Assembly: GCA_950022295.1 (NCBI GenBank)
Contig: OX465596.1
Coordinates: 121,748,501 to 121,812,500 of the forward strand
Length of the DNA: 64,000 nucleotides
DNA from: Bromus sterilis
Lineage: Eukaryota; Streptophyta; Magnoliopsida; Poales; Poaceae
Direction: 5' to 3'
In this document: positions 11,901-24,600 of the stretch, in pieces
How the letters are laid out: every line of letters starts with the position of its first letter
How positions within the stretch are numbered: position 1 is the stretch's first letter
Translations under genes and position numbers: made by a program
Notes under the pieces: model-generated
The model's database searches: none
Seen by the model: the letters and a program-made list of their open reading frames with translations, nothing else
Told to the model about the DNA's origin: nothing

Positions 11901-14900
11901 GTCAAATGTTCATACCGTGCCAAGTTTCAACCTTTTCTGAGTTTAGTTGTAGTGCTTTCCAATTTCAGGGTCATTTAGCCCAAAACAAATCATTAAATGC
12001 ATGAAAAAGAGCAAATGAAGTCAGAAAGGGTTGAAATTTTAGCATGTGGCTTTGAATGATGCATATTGAATGCACAAATGGTCTTGACTTCAAAGAAGTT
12101 TAGAAAAATGAAATGCCTTTGTAACAGATGAGTTTTCGTCTGAAACCCTCGTACTTCGAAAAGATGGTCAAGTTTGTACACGAAGTGCATCCACCATTTT
12201 CCGTAATCCTCTCAACTTTTGCACACATGTTATGTGGGTCAAATGATGACACCATGCCATGTTTCAACCTTTCCTGAGTTTATTTGTAGTGCTTTCCAAT
12301 TTCAGGGTCATTTAGCTCAAAATAAATCATTAAATGCATGAAAAATAGCAAATGAAGTCAGAAAGGGTTGAAATTTTAGCATGTGGCTTTGAATGATGCA
12401 TATTGAACGCGCAAAAAGTTTTAAGTTCAAAGAAGTATAGAAAAATGAAATGCCTTAGTAACAGATGAGTTTTCGTCTGAAACCCTTGTACTTCGAAAGA
12501 GATGGTCCAGTTTGTACACGAAGAGCATCCACCTTTTTCCGTAACCCTCTCAACTTTCGCACACATGTTATGTGGGTCAAATGAGGATACCATGCCATGT
12601 TTCAACCTTTCCTGAGTTTAGTTGTAGTGCTTTCCAATTTCAGGGTCATTTATCCCAAAATAAATCATTAAATGCATGAAAAATAGCAAATGAAGTCAGA
12701 AAGGGTTGAAATTTTAGCATGTGGCTTTGAATGATGCATATTGAACGCACAAAAAGTCTTGAGTTAAAAGAAGTTTAGAAAAAATGAAATGCCTTAGTAA
12801 CAGATGAGTTTTCGTCTGAAACCCTCGTACTTTGAAAGAGATGGTCCAGTTTGTACACGAAGTGCATCCACCTTTTTCCGTAACCCTCTCAACTTTCGCA
12901 CACATGTTATGTGGGTCAAATGATGGTACCATGCCAAGTTTCATCCTTTTCTGAGTTTAGTTGTAGTGCTTTCCAATTTCAGGGTCATTTAGCCCAAAAT
13001 AAATCATTAAATGCATGAAAAATAGCAAATGAAGTCAGAAAGGGTTGAAATTTTAGCATGTGGCTTTGAATGATGCATATTGAATGCACAAAAAGTCTTG
13101 AGTTCAAAGAAGTTTAGAAAAATGAAATGCCTTTGTAACAGATGAGTTTTCGTCTGAAACCATCGTACTTCGAAACAGATGGTCCAGTTTGTACACAAAG
13201 TGCATCCAGCTTTTGCCGTAACCCTCTCAACTTTTGCACACATGTTATGTGGGTCAAATGTTCATACCGTGCCAAGTTTCAACCTTTTCTTAGTTTAGTA
13301 GTAGTGCTTTCCAATTTCAGGGTCATTTAGCCCAAAATAAATCATTAAATGCATGAAAAAGAGCAAAAGAAGTCAGAAAGGGTTGAAATTTTAGCATGTG
13401 TCTTTGAATGATGCATATTGAATGCACAAAAAGTCTTGAGTTCAAATAAGTTTAGAAAAATGAAATGTCTTTGTAACAAATGAGTTTTCGTCTGAAACCC
13501 TTGTACTACGAAAGAGATGGTCCAGTTTGTACACGAAGTGCATCCAACTTTTGTCGTAACCCTCTCAACTTATGCACACATGTTATGTGGGTCAAATGAT
13601 GATACCATGCCAAGTTTCAACCTTTCCTGAGTTTAGTTGTAGTGCTTTCCAATTTTAGGGTCATTTAGCTCAATTTTTTTTATTAAATGCATGAAAAATA
13701 GCAAATGAAGTCAGAAAGGGTTGAAATTTTAGCATGTGGCTTTGAATGGAGCATATTGTACGCACAAAAAGTCTTGAGTTCAAAGAAGTTTAGAAAAATG
13801 AAATGCCTTTGTAACAGATGAGTTTTCTTCTGAAACCCTCATACTTCGAAAGAGATGGTCCAGTTTGTACACGTAGTGCATCCAGCTTTTTCCGTAACCC
13901 TCTCAACTTTTGCGAACATGTTATGTGGGTCAAATGATGATACCATGCCAAGTTTCAACCTTTTTTGAGTTTCGTTGTAGTGCTTTCCTATTTTAGGGTC
14001 ATTTAGCCCAAAATAAATCATTAAATGCATGAAAAAGAGCAAATGAAGTCAGAAAGGGTTGAAATTTTAGCATGTGGCTTTGAATGATGCATATTGAATG
14101 CTCAAAAAGTCTTGAGTTCAAAGAAGTTTAGAAAAATGAAATGCCTTTGTAACAGATGTGTTTTCGTCTGAAACCCTCGTACTTCGAAAGAGATGGTCAA
14201 GTTTTTACACGAAGTGCATCCACCATTTTCCGTAATCCTCTCAACTTTTGCACACATGTTATGTGGGTCAAATTATGATACCATGCCAAGTTTCAACCTT
14301 TCCTGAGTTTAGTTGGAGTGCTTTCCAATTTCAGGGTCATTTAGCTCAAAATAAATCATTAAATGCATGAAAAATAGCAAATGAAGTCAGAAAGGGTTGA
14401 AATTTTGGCATGTGGCTTTGAATGATGCATATTGAACGCGCAAAAAGTTTTAAGTTCAAAGAAGTTTAGAAAAATGAAATGCCTTAGTAACAGATGAGTT
14501 TTCGTCTGAAACCCTCGTACTTCGAAAGAGATGGTCAAGTTTGTACACGAAGAGCATCCACCTTTTTCCGTAACCCTCTCAACTTTCGCACACGTGTTAT
14601 GTGGGTCAAATGATGATACCATGCCAAGTTTCAACCTTTCCTGAGTTTAGTTGTAGTGCTTTCCAATTTCAGGGTCATTTATCCCAAAATAAATCATTAA
14701 ATGCATGAAAAATAGCAAATGAAGTCAGAAAGGGTTGAAATTTTAGCACGTGGCTTTGAATGATGCATATTGAACGCACAAAAAGTCTTGAGTTCAAAGA
14801 AGTTTAGAAAAAATGAAATGCCTTAGTAACAGATGAGTTTTCGTCTGAAACCCTCGTACTTCGAAAGAGATGGTCCAGTTTGTACACGAAGTGCATCCAC

Positions 14901-15035
14901 CTTTTTCCGTAACCCTCTCAACTTTCGCACACATGTTATGTGGGTCAAATGATGATACCATGCCAAGTTTCAACCTTTCCTGAGTTTAGTTGTAGTGCTT
15001 TCCAATTTCAGGGTCATTTAGCCCAAAAGAAATCA
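2931..15035 (+). repeat. Irregular mosaic of satellite subtypes
   Basis: About 36 monomers show no single HOR period. Recognisable subtypes recur at uneven spacing. GAGCAAAAGAAG monomers start near 4,214, 6,243, 8,272, 9,961 and 13,345. Monomers with CAGCTTTTGCCG followed by AAATGTTCATACC lie near 3,876, 5,905 and 13,007. GAACGCGC or CTAAACGCGC monomers with CGAAGAGCATCC lie near 6,920, 8,948, 12,330 and 14,359. Monomers with CTAAAACCCTCG and GGTCTAG start near 4,214, 7,934, 9,961 and 11,653. This block has more private substitutions and small indels than the rest, for example ATTTTGCATG near 7,301 and CGAAAAGATGG near 12,157. It looks like an older or less recently homogenised stretch. Confidence 0.8.
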
Positions 15036-18000
15036 TTAAATGCATGAAAAATAGCAAATGAAGTCAGAAAGGGTTGAAATTTTAGCATGTGGCTTTGAAT
15101 GATGCATATTGAATGCACAAAAAGTCTTGAGTTCAAAGAAGTTTAGAAAAATGAAATGCCTTTGTAACAGATGTGTTTTCGTCTGAAACCCTCGTACCTC
15201 GAAAGAGATGGTCAAGTTTGTACACGAAGTGCATCCACCATTTTCCGTAACCCTCTCAACTTTTGCACACATGTTATGTCGGTCAAATTATGATACCATG
15301 CCAAGTTTCAACCTTTCCTGAGTTTAGTTGTAGTGCTTTCCAATTTCAGGGTCATTTAGCTCAAAATAAATCATTAAATGCATGAAAAATAGCAAATATA
15401 GTCAGAAAGGTTTGAAATTTTGGCATGTGGCTTTGAATGATGCATATTGAACGCGCAAAAAGTTTTAAGTTCAAAGAAGTTTAGAAAAATGAAATGCCTT
15501 AGTAACAGCTGAGTTTTCGTCTGAAACCCTCGTACTTCGAAAGAGATGGTCCAGTTTGTACAAGAAGTGCATCCACCTTTTTCCGTAACCCTCTCAACTT
15601 TCGCACACATGTTATGTGGGTCAAATGATGTTACCATGCCAAGTTTCAACCTTTCCTGAGTTTAGTTGTAGTGCTTTCCAATTTCAGGGTCATTTAGCCC
15701 AAAATAAATCATTAAATGCATGAAAAAGAGCAAATGAAGTTAGAAAGGGTTGAAATTTTAGCATGTGGCTTTGAATGATGCATATTGAATGCACAAAAAG
15801 TCTTGAGTTCAAAGAAGTTTAGAAAAATGAAATGCCTTTGTAACAGATGTGTTTTCGTCTGAAACCCTCGTACTTCGAAAGAGATGGTCAAGTTTGTACA
15901 CGAAGTGCATCCACCATTTTCCGTAATCCTCTCAACTTTTGCACACATGCTATGTGGGTCAAATTATGATACCATGCCAAGTTTCAACTTTTCCTGAGTT
16001 TAGTTGTAGTGCTTTCCAATTTCAGGGTCATTTAGCTCAAAATAAATCATTAAATGCATGAAAAATATTAAATATAGTCAGAAAGGGTTGAAATTTTGGC
16101 ATGTGGCTTTGAATGATGCATATTGAACGCGCAAAAATTTTTAATTTCAAAGAAGTTTAGAAAAATGAAATGCCTTAGTAACAGCTGAGTTTTCGTCTGA
16201 AACCCTCGTACTTCGAAAGAGATGGTCCAGTTTGTACACGAAGTGCATCCACCTTTTTCCGTAACCCTCTCAACTTTCGCACACATGTTATGTGGGTCAA
16301 ATGATGTTACCATGCCAAGTTTCAACCTTTCCTGAGTTTAGTTGTAGTGCTTTCCAATTTCAGGGTCATTTAGCCCAAAATAAATCATTAAATGCATGAA
16401 AAAGAGCAAAAGAAGTCAGAAAGGGTTGAAATTTTAGCATGTGTCTTTGAATGATGCATATTGAATGCACAAAAAGTCTTGAGTTCAAAGAAGTTTAGAA
16501 AAATGAAATGCCTTTGTAACAGATGAGTTTTCGTCTGAAACCATCGTACTTCGAAAGGGATGGTCCAGTTTGTACACGAAGTGCATCCAGCTTTTTCCGT
16601 AACCCTCTCAACTTTTGCGAACATGTTATGTGGGTCAAATGATGATACCATGCCAAGTTTCAACCTATTTTGAGTTTAGTTGTAGTGCTTTCCAATTTCA
16701 GGGTCATTTAGCCCAAAATAAATCATTAAATGCATGAAAAAGAGCAAAAGAAGTCAGAAAGGGTTGAAATTTTAGCATGTGTCTTTGAATGATGCATATT
16801 GAATGCACAAAAAGTCTTGAGTTCAAATAAGTTTAGAAAAATGAAATGCCTTTGTAACAGATGAGTTTTCGTCTAAAACCCTCGTACTTCGAAAGAGATG
16901 GTCCAGTTTGTACACGAAGTGCATCCAACTTTTATCGTAACCCTCTCAACTTATGCACACATGTTATGTGGGTCAAATGATGATACCATGCCAAGTTTCA
17001 ACCTTTCCTGTGTTTAGTTGTAGTGCTTTCCAATTTTAGGGTCATTTAGCACAATTTTTTTTATTAAATGCATGAAAAATAGCAAATGAATTCAGAAAGG
17101 GTTGAAATTTTAGCATGTGGCTTTGAATGGTGCATATTGTACGCACAAAAAGTCTTGAGTTCAAAGAAGTTTAGAAAAATGAAATGCCTTTGTAACAGAT
17201 GAGTTTTCTTCTGAAACCCTCATACTTCGAAAGGGATGGTCCAGTTTGTACACGAAGTGCATCCAGCTTTTTCCGTAACCCTCTCAACTTTTGCGAACAT
17301 GTTATGTGGGTCAAATGATGATACCATGCCAAGTTTCAACCTTTTTTGAATTTAGTTGTAGTGCTTTCCTATTTCAGGGTCATTTAGCCCAAAATAAATC
17401 ATTAAATGCATGAAAAAGAGCAAATGAAGTCAGAAAGGGTTGAAATTTTAGCATGTGGCTTTGAATGATGCATATTGAATGCACAAAAAGTCTTGAGTTC
17501 AAAGAAGTTTAGAAAAATGAAATGCCTTTGTAACAGATGTGTTTTCGTGTGAAACCCTCGTACCTCGAAAGAGATGGTCAAGTTTGTACACGAAGTGCAT
17601 CCACCATTTTCCGTAACCCTCTCAACTTTTGCACACATGTTATGTCGGTCAAATTATGATACCATGCCAAGTTTCAACCTTTCCTGAGTTTAGTTGTAGT
17701 GCTTTCCAATTTCAGGGTCATTTAGCTCAAAATAAATCATTAAATGCATGAAAAATAGCAAATATAGTCAGAAAGGTTTGAAATTTTGGCATGTGGCTTT
17801 GAATGATGCATATTGAACGCGCAAAAAGTTTTAAGTTCAAAGAAGTTTAGAAAAATGAAATGCCTTAGTAACAGCTGAGTTTTCGTCTGAAACCCTCGTA
17901 CTTCGAAAGAGATGGTCCAGTTTGTACAAGAAGTGCATCCACCTTTTTCCGTAACCCTCTCAACTTTCGCACACATGTTATGTGGGTCAAATGATGTTAC

Positions 18001-21000
18001 CATGCCAAGTTTCAACCTTTCCTGAGTTTAGTTGTAGTGCTTTCCAATTTCAGGGTCATTTAGCCCAAAATAAATCATTAAATGCATGAAAAAGAGCAAA
18101 TGAAGTTAGAAAGGGTTGAAATTTTAGCATGTGGCTTTGAATGATGCATATTGAATGCACAAAAAGTCTTGAGTTCAAAGAAGTTTAGAAAAATGAAATG
18201 CCTTTGTAACAGATGTGTTTTCGTCTGAAACCCTCGTACTTCGAAAGAGATGGTCAAGTTTGTACACGAAGTGCATCCACCATTTTCCGTAATCCTCTCA
18301 ACTTTTGCACACATGCTATGTGGGTCAAATTATGATACCATGCCAAGTTTCAACCTTTCCTGAGTTTAGTTGTAGTGCTTTCCAATTTCAGGGTCATTTA
18401 GCTCAAAATAAATCATTAAATGCATGAAAAATATTAAATATAGTCAGAAAGGGTTGAAATTTTGGCATGTGGCTTTGAATGATGCATATTGAACGCGCAA
18501 AAATTTTTAAGTTCAAAGAAGTTTAGAAAAATGAAATGCCTTAGTAACAGCTGAGTTTTCGTCTGAAACCCTCGTACTTCGAAAGAGATGGTCCAGTTTG
18601 TACACGAAGTGCATCCACCTTTTTCCGTAACCCTCTCAACTTTCGCACACATGTTATGTGGGTCAAATGATGTTACCATGCCAAGTTTCAACCTTTCCTG
18701 AGTTTAGTTGTAGTGCTTTCCAATTTCAGGGTCATTTAGCCCAAAATAAATCATTAAATGCATGAAAAATAGCAAATGAAGTCAGAAAGGGTTGAAATTT
18801 TAGCATGTGGCTTTGAATGATGCATATTGAATGCACAAAAAGTCTTGAGTTCAAAGAAGTTTAGAAAAATGAAATGCCTTTGTAACAGATGAGTTTTCGT
18901 TTGAAACCATCGTACTTCGAAAGAGATGGTCCAGTTTGTACACAAAGTGCATCCAGCTTTTGCCGTAACCCTCTCAACTTTTGCACACATGTTATGTGGG
19001 TCAAATGTTCATACCGTGCCAAGTTTCAACCTTTTCTTAGTTTAGTTGTAGTGCTTTCCAATTTCAGGGTCATTTAGCCCAAAATAAATCATTAAATGCA
19101 TGAAAAAGAGCAAAAGAAGTCAGAAAGGGTTGAAATTTTAGCATGTGTCTTTGAATGATGCATATTGAATGCACAAAAAGTCTTGAGTTCAAATAAGTTT
19201 AGAAAAATGAAATGCCTTTGTAACAGATGAGTTTTCGTCTGAAACCCTCGTACTTCTTAAGAGATGGTCCAGTTTGTACACGAAGTGCATCCAACTTTTG
19301 TCGTAACCCTCTCAACTTATGCACACATGTTATGTGGGTCAAATGATGATACCATGCCAATTTTCAACCTTTCCCGAGTTTAGTTGTAGTGCTTTCAAAT
19401 TTTAGGGTCATTTAGCTCAAATTTTTTTATTAAATGCATGAAAAATAGCAAATGAAGTCAGAAAGGGTTGAAATTTTAGCATGTGGCTTTGAGTGGTGCA
19501 TATTGTACGCACAAAAAGTCTTGAGTTCAAAGAAGTTTAGAAAAATGAAATGCCTTTGTAACAGATGAGTTTTCTTCTGAAACCCTCATACTTCGAAAGA
19601 GATGGTCCAGTTTGTACACGAAGTGCATCCAGCTTTTTCCGTAACCCTCTCAACTTTTGCGAACATTTTATGTGGGTCAAATGATGATACCATGCCAAGT
19701 TTCAACCTTTTTTGAATTTAGTTGTAGTGCTTTCCTATTTCAGGGTCATTTAGCCCAAAATAAATCATTAAATGCATGAAAAAGAGCAAATGAAGTCAGA
19801 AAGGGTTGAAATTTTAGCATGTGGCTTTGAATGATGCATATTGAATGCACAAAAAGTCTTGAGTTCAAAGAAGTTTAGAAAAATGAAATGCCTTTGTAAC
19901 AGATGTGTTTTCGTCTGAAACCCTCGTACTTCGAAAGAGATGGTCAAGTTTGTACACGAAGTGCATCCACCATTTTCCGTAACCCTCTCAACTTTTGCAC
20001 ACATGTTATGTGGGTCAAATTATGATACCATGCCAAGTTTCAACCTTTCCTGAGTTTAGTTGTAGTGCTTTCCAATTTCAGGGTCATTTAGCTCAAAATA
20101 AATCATTAAATGCATGAAAAATAGCAAATATAGTCAGAAAGGTTTGAAATTTTGGCATGTGGCTTTGAATGATGCATATTGAACGCGCAAAAAGTTTTAA
20201 GTTCAAAGAAGTTTAGAAAAATGAAATGCCTTAGTAACAGCTGAGTTTTCGTCTGAAACCCTCGTACTTCGAAAGAGATGGTCCAGTTTGTACAAGAAGT
20301 GCATCCACCTTTTTCCGTAACCCTCTCAACTTTCGCACACATGTTATGTGGGTCAAATGATGTTACCATGCCAAGTTTCAACCTTTCCTGAGTTTAGTTG
20401 TAGTGCTTTCCAATTTCAGGGTCATTTAGCCCAAAATAAATCATTAAATGCATGAAAAAGAGCAAATGAAGTCAGAAAGGGTTGAAATTTTAGCATGTGG
20501 CGTTGAATGATGCATATTGAATGCACAAAAAGTCTTGAGTTCAAAGAAGTTTAGAAAAATGAAATGCCTTTGTAACAGATGTGCTTTCGTTTGAAACCCT
20601 CGTACTTCGAAAGAGATGGTCAAGTTTGTACACGAAGTGCATCCACCATTTTCCGTAATCCTCTCAACTTTTGCACACATGTTATGTGGGTCAAATTATG
20701 ATACCATGCCAAGTTTCAACCTTTCCTGAGTTTAGTTGTAGTGCTTTCCAATTTCAGGGTCATTTAGCTCAAAATAAATCATTAAATGCATGAAAAATAT
20801 TAAATATAGTCAGAAAGGGTTGAAATTTTGGCATGTGGCTTTGAATGATGCATATTGAACGCGCAAAAAGTTTTAAGTTCAAAGAAGTTTAGAAAAATGA
20901 AATGCCTTAGTAACAGCTGAGTTTTCGTCTAAAACCCTCGTACTTCGAAAGAGATGGTCCAGTTTGTACACGAAGTGCATCCACCTTTTTCCGTAACCCT

Positions 21001-21680
21001 CTCAACTTTCGCACACATGTTATGTGGGTCAAATGATGATACCATGCCAAGTTTCAACCTTTCCTGAGTTTAGTTGTAGTGCTTTCCAATTTCAGGGTCA
21101 TTTAGCCCAAATAAATCATTAAATGCGAAAAATAGCAAATGAAGTCAGAAAGGGTTGTAATTTTAGCATGTGGCTTTGAATGATGCATATTGAATGCACA
21201 AAAAGTCTTGAGTTCAAAGAAGTTTAGAAAAATGAAATGCCTTTGTAACAGATGAGTTTTCGTCTGAAACCATCGTACTTCGAAAGAGATGGTCCAGTTT
21301 GTACACAAAGTGCATCCAGCTTTTGCCGTAACCCTCTCAACTTTTGCACACATGTTATGTGGGTCAAATGTTCATACCGTGCCAAGTTTCAACCTTTTCT
21401 TAGTTTAGTTGTAGTGCTTTCCAATTTCAGGGTCATTTAGCCCAAAATAAATCATTAAATGCATGAAAAAGAGCAAAAGAAGTCAGAAAGGGTTGAAATT
21501 TTAGCATGTGTCTTTGAATGATTCATATTGAATGCACAAAAAGTCTTGAGTTCAATTAAGTTTAGAAAAATGAAATGCCTTTGTAACAGATGAGTTTTCG
21601 TCTGAAACCCTCGTACTTCTTAAGAGATGGTCCAGTTTGTACACGAAGTGCATCCAACTTTTGTCGTAACCCTCTCAACT
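15036..21680 (+). repeat. 7-mer HOR, 2,366-bp period, three copies
   Basis: Equivalent monomers begin at 15,036, 17,402 and 19,768. The order inside the unit is: a GAGC or TAGC monomer with CCACCATTTTCC; AGCAAATATAGTCAG with GAACGCGC; GAGCAAATGAAG; ATATTAAATATAGTCAG with GAACGCGC; TAGCAAATGAAG with GCTTTTGCCG; GAGCAAAAGAAG with TGTCTTTG; and an A/T-tract monomer. The third copy is 3 bp shorter because its fifth monomer (near 21,102) carries a 1-bp deletion (CCCAAATAAATC) and a 2-bp deletion (AAATGCGAAAAA). In the first copy the fifth position, near 16,388, holds a different subtype. The end of the third copy passes into the 5-mer block at about 21,680. Confidence 0.9.
21115..21135 (+). repeat. 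2-bp deletion marker (AAATGCGAAAAA) monomer class
   Basis: The usual AAATGCATGAAAAA loses two bases to give AAATGCGAAAAA. The marker appears here and near 30,916, 32,265, 35,302, 44,751, 49,480, 53,189, 57,916 and 62,304. All instances also lack one A in the adjacent CCCAAATAAATC, which makes a linked deletion haplotype. Spacings are 9,798, 1,349, 3,037, 9,449, 4,729, 3,709, 4,727 and 4,388 bp (positions within a few bases), which trace the unit sizes of successive HORs. It works as a lineage tag for one monomer. Confidence 0.85.
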
Positions 21681-24600
21681 TATGCACACATGTTATGTGG
21701 GTCAAATGATGATACCATGCCAAGTTTCAACCTTTCCCGAGTTTAGTTGTAGTGCTTTCCAATTTTAGGGTCATTTAGCTCAAATTTTTTTATTAAATGC
21801 ATGAAAAATAGCAAATGAAGTCAGAAAGGGTTGAAATTTTAGCATGTGGCTTTGAGTGGTGCATATTGTACGCACAAAAAGTCTTGAGTTCAAAGAAGTT
21901 TAGAAAAATGAAATGCCTTTGTAACAGATGAGTTTTCTTCTGAAACCCTCATACTTCGAAAGAGATGGTCCAGTTTGTACACGAAGTGCATCCAGCTTTT
22001 TCCGTAACCCTCTCAACTTTTGCGAACATGTTATGTGGGTCAAATGATGATACCATGCCAAGTTTCAACCTTTTTTGAGTTTAGTTGTAGTGCTTTCCTA
22101 TTTCAGGGTCATTTAGCCCAAAATAAATCATTAAATGCAAGAAAAAGAGCAAATGAAGTCAGAAAGGGTTGAAATTTTAGCATGTGGCTTTGAATGACGC
22201 ATATTGAATGCACAAAAAGTCTTGAGTTCAAAGAAGTTTAGAAAAATGAAATGCCTTTGTAACAGATGAGTTTTCGTCTGAAACCCTCGTACTTCGAAAG
22301 AGATGGTCAAGTTTGTACACGAAGTGCATCCACCATTTTCCATAACCCTCTCAACTTTTGCACACATGTTATGTGGGTCAAATGATGATACCTTGCCAAG
22401 TTTCAACCTTTCCTGAGTTTAGTTGTAGTGCTATCCAATTTTACGCTCATTTAGCTCAAAATAAATCATTAAATGCATGAAAAACAGCAAATGAAGTCAG
22501 AAAGGGTTGAAATTTTAGCATGTGGCTTTGAATGATGCATATTGAACGCACAAAAAGTTTTGAGTTCAAATAAGTTTAGAAAAATGAAATGCCTTAGTAA
22601 CAGATGATTTTTCGTCTGAAACCCTCGTACTTCGAAAGATTTGGTCCAGTTTGTACACGAAGTGCATCCACCTTTTTCCGTAACCCTCTCAACTTTTGCA
22701 CACATGTTATGTGGATCAAATTATGATACCATGCCAAGTTTCAACCTTTCCTGAGTTTAGTTGTAGTGCTTTCCAATTTCAGGGTCATTTAGCCCAAATA
22801 AATCATTAAATGCATGAAAAATAGCAAATGAAGTCACAAAGGGTTGAAATTTTAGCATGTGGCTTTGAATGATGCATATTGAATGCACAAAAAGTCTTGA
22901 GTTCAAAGAAGTTTAGAAAAATGAAATGCCTTTGTAACAGATGAGTTTTCGTCTGAAACCATCGTACTTCGAAAGAGATGGTCCAGTTTGTACACGAAGT
23001 ACATCCAGCTTTTGCCGTAACCCTCTCAACTTTTGCACACATGTTATGTGGGTCAAATGATGATACCATGCCAAGTTTCAACCTTTTCTGAGTTCAGTTG
23101 TAGTGCTTTCCCATTTCAGGGTCATTTAGCCCAAAATAAATCATTAAATGCATGAAAAAGAGCAAATGAAGTCAGAAAGGGTTGAAATTTTAACATGTGG
23201 CTCTGAATGATGCATATTGAATGCACAAAAAGTCTTGAGTTCAAATAAGTTTAGAAAAATGAAATGCCTTTGTAACAGATGAGTTTTCGTCTGAAACCCT
23301 CGTACTTCGAAAGAGATGGTCAAGTTTGTACACGAAGTGCATCCACCATTTTCCGTAACCCTCTCAACTTATGCACACATGTTATGTGGGTCAAATGATG
23401 ATACCATGCCAAGTTTCAACCTTTCCCGAGTTTAGTTGTAGTGCTTTCCAATTTTAGGGTCATTTAGCTCAAATTTTTTTATTAAATGCATGAAAAATAG
23501 CAAATGAAGTCAGAAAGGGTTGAAATTTTAGCATGTGGCTTTGAGTGGTGCATATTGTACGCACAAAAAGTCTTGAGTTCAAAGAAGTTTAGAAAAATGA
23601 AATGCCTTTGTAACAGATGAGTTTTCTTCTGAAACCCTCATACTTCGAAAGAGATGGTCCAGTTTGTACACGAAGTGCATCCAGCTTTTTCCGTAACCCT
23701 GTCAACTTTTGCGAACATGTTATGTGGGTCAAATGATGATACCATGCCAAGTTTCAACCTTTTTTGAGTTTAGTTGTAGTGCTTTCCTATTTCAGGGTCA
23801 TTTAGCCCAAAATAAATCATTAAATGCAAGAAAAAGAGCAAATGAAGTCAGAAAGGGTTGAAATTTTAGCATGTGGCTTTGAATGACGCATATTGAATGC
23901 ACAAAAAGTCTTGAGTTCAAAGAAGTTTAGAAAAATGAAATGCCTTTGTAACAGATGAGTTTTCGTCTGAAACCCTCGTACTTCGAAAGAGATGGTCAAG
24001 TTTGTACACGAAGTGCATCCACCATTTTCCGTAACCCTCTCAACTTTTGCACACATGTTATGTGGGTCAAATGATGATACCTTGCCAAGTTTCAACCTTT
24101 CCTGAGTTTAGTTGTAGTGCTTTCCAATTTTAGGCTCATTTAGCTCAAAATAAATCATTAAATGCATGAAAAACAGCAAATGAAGTCAGAAAGGGTTGAA
24201 ATTTTAGCATGTGGCTTTGAATGATGCATATTGAACGCACAAAAAGTTTTGAGTTCAAAGAAGTTTAGAAAAATGAAATGCCTTAGTAACAGATGATTTT
24301 TCGTCTGAAACCCTCGTACTTCGAAAGATTTGGTCCAGTTTGTACACGAAGTGCATCCACCTTTTTCCGTAACCCTCTCAACTTTTGCACACATGTTATG
24401 TGGATCAAATTATGATACCATGCCAAGTTTCAACCTTTCCTGAGTTTAGTTGTAGTGCTTTCCAATTTCAGGGTCATTTAGCCCAAATAAATCATTAAAT
24501 GCATGAAAAATAGCAAATGAAGTCACAAAGGGTTGAAATTTTAGCATGTGGCTTTGAATGATGCATATTGAATGCACAAAAAGTCTTGAGTTCAAAGAAG

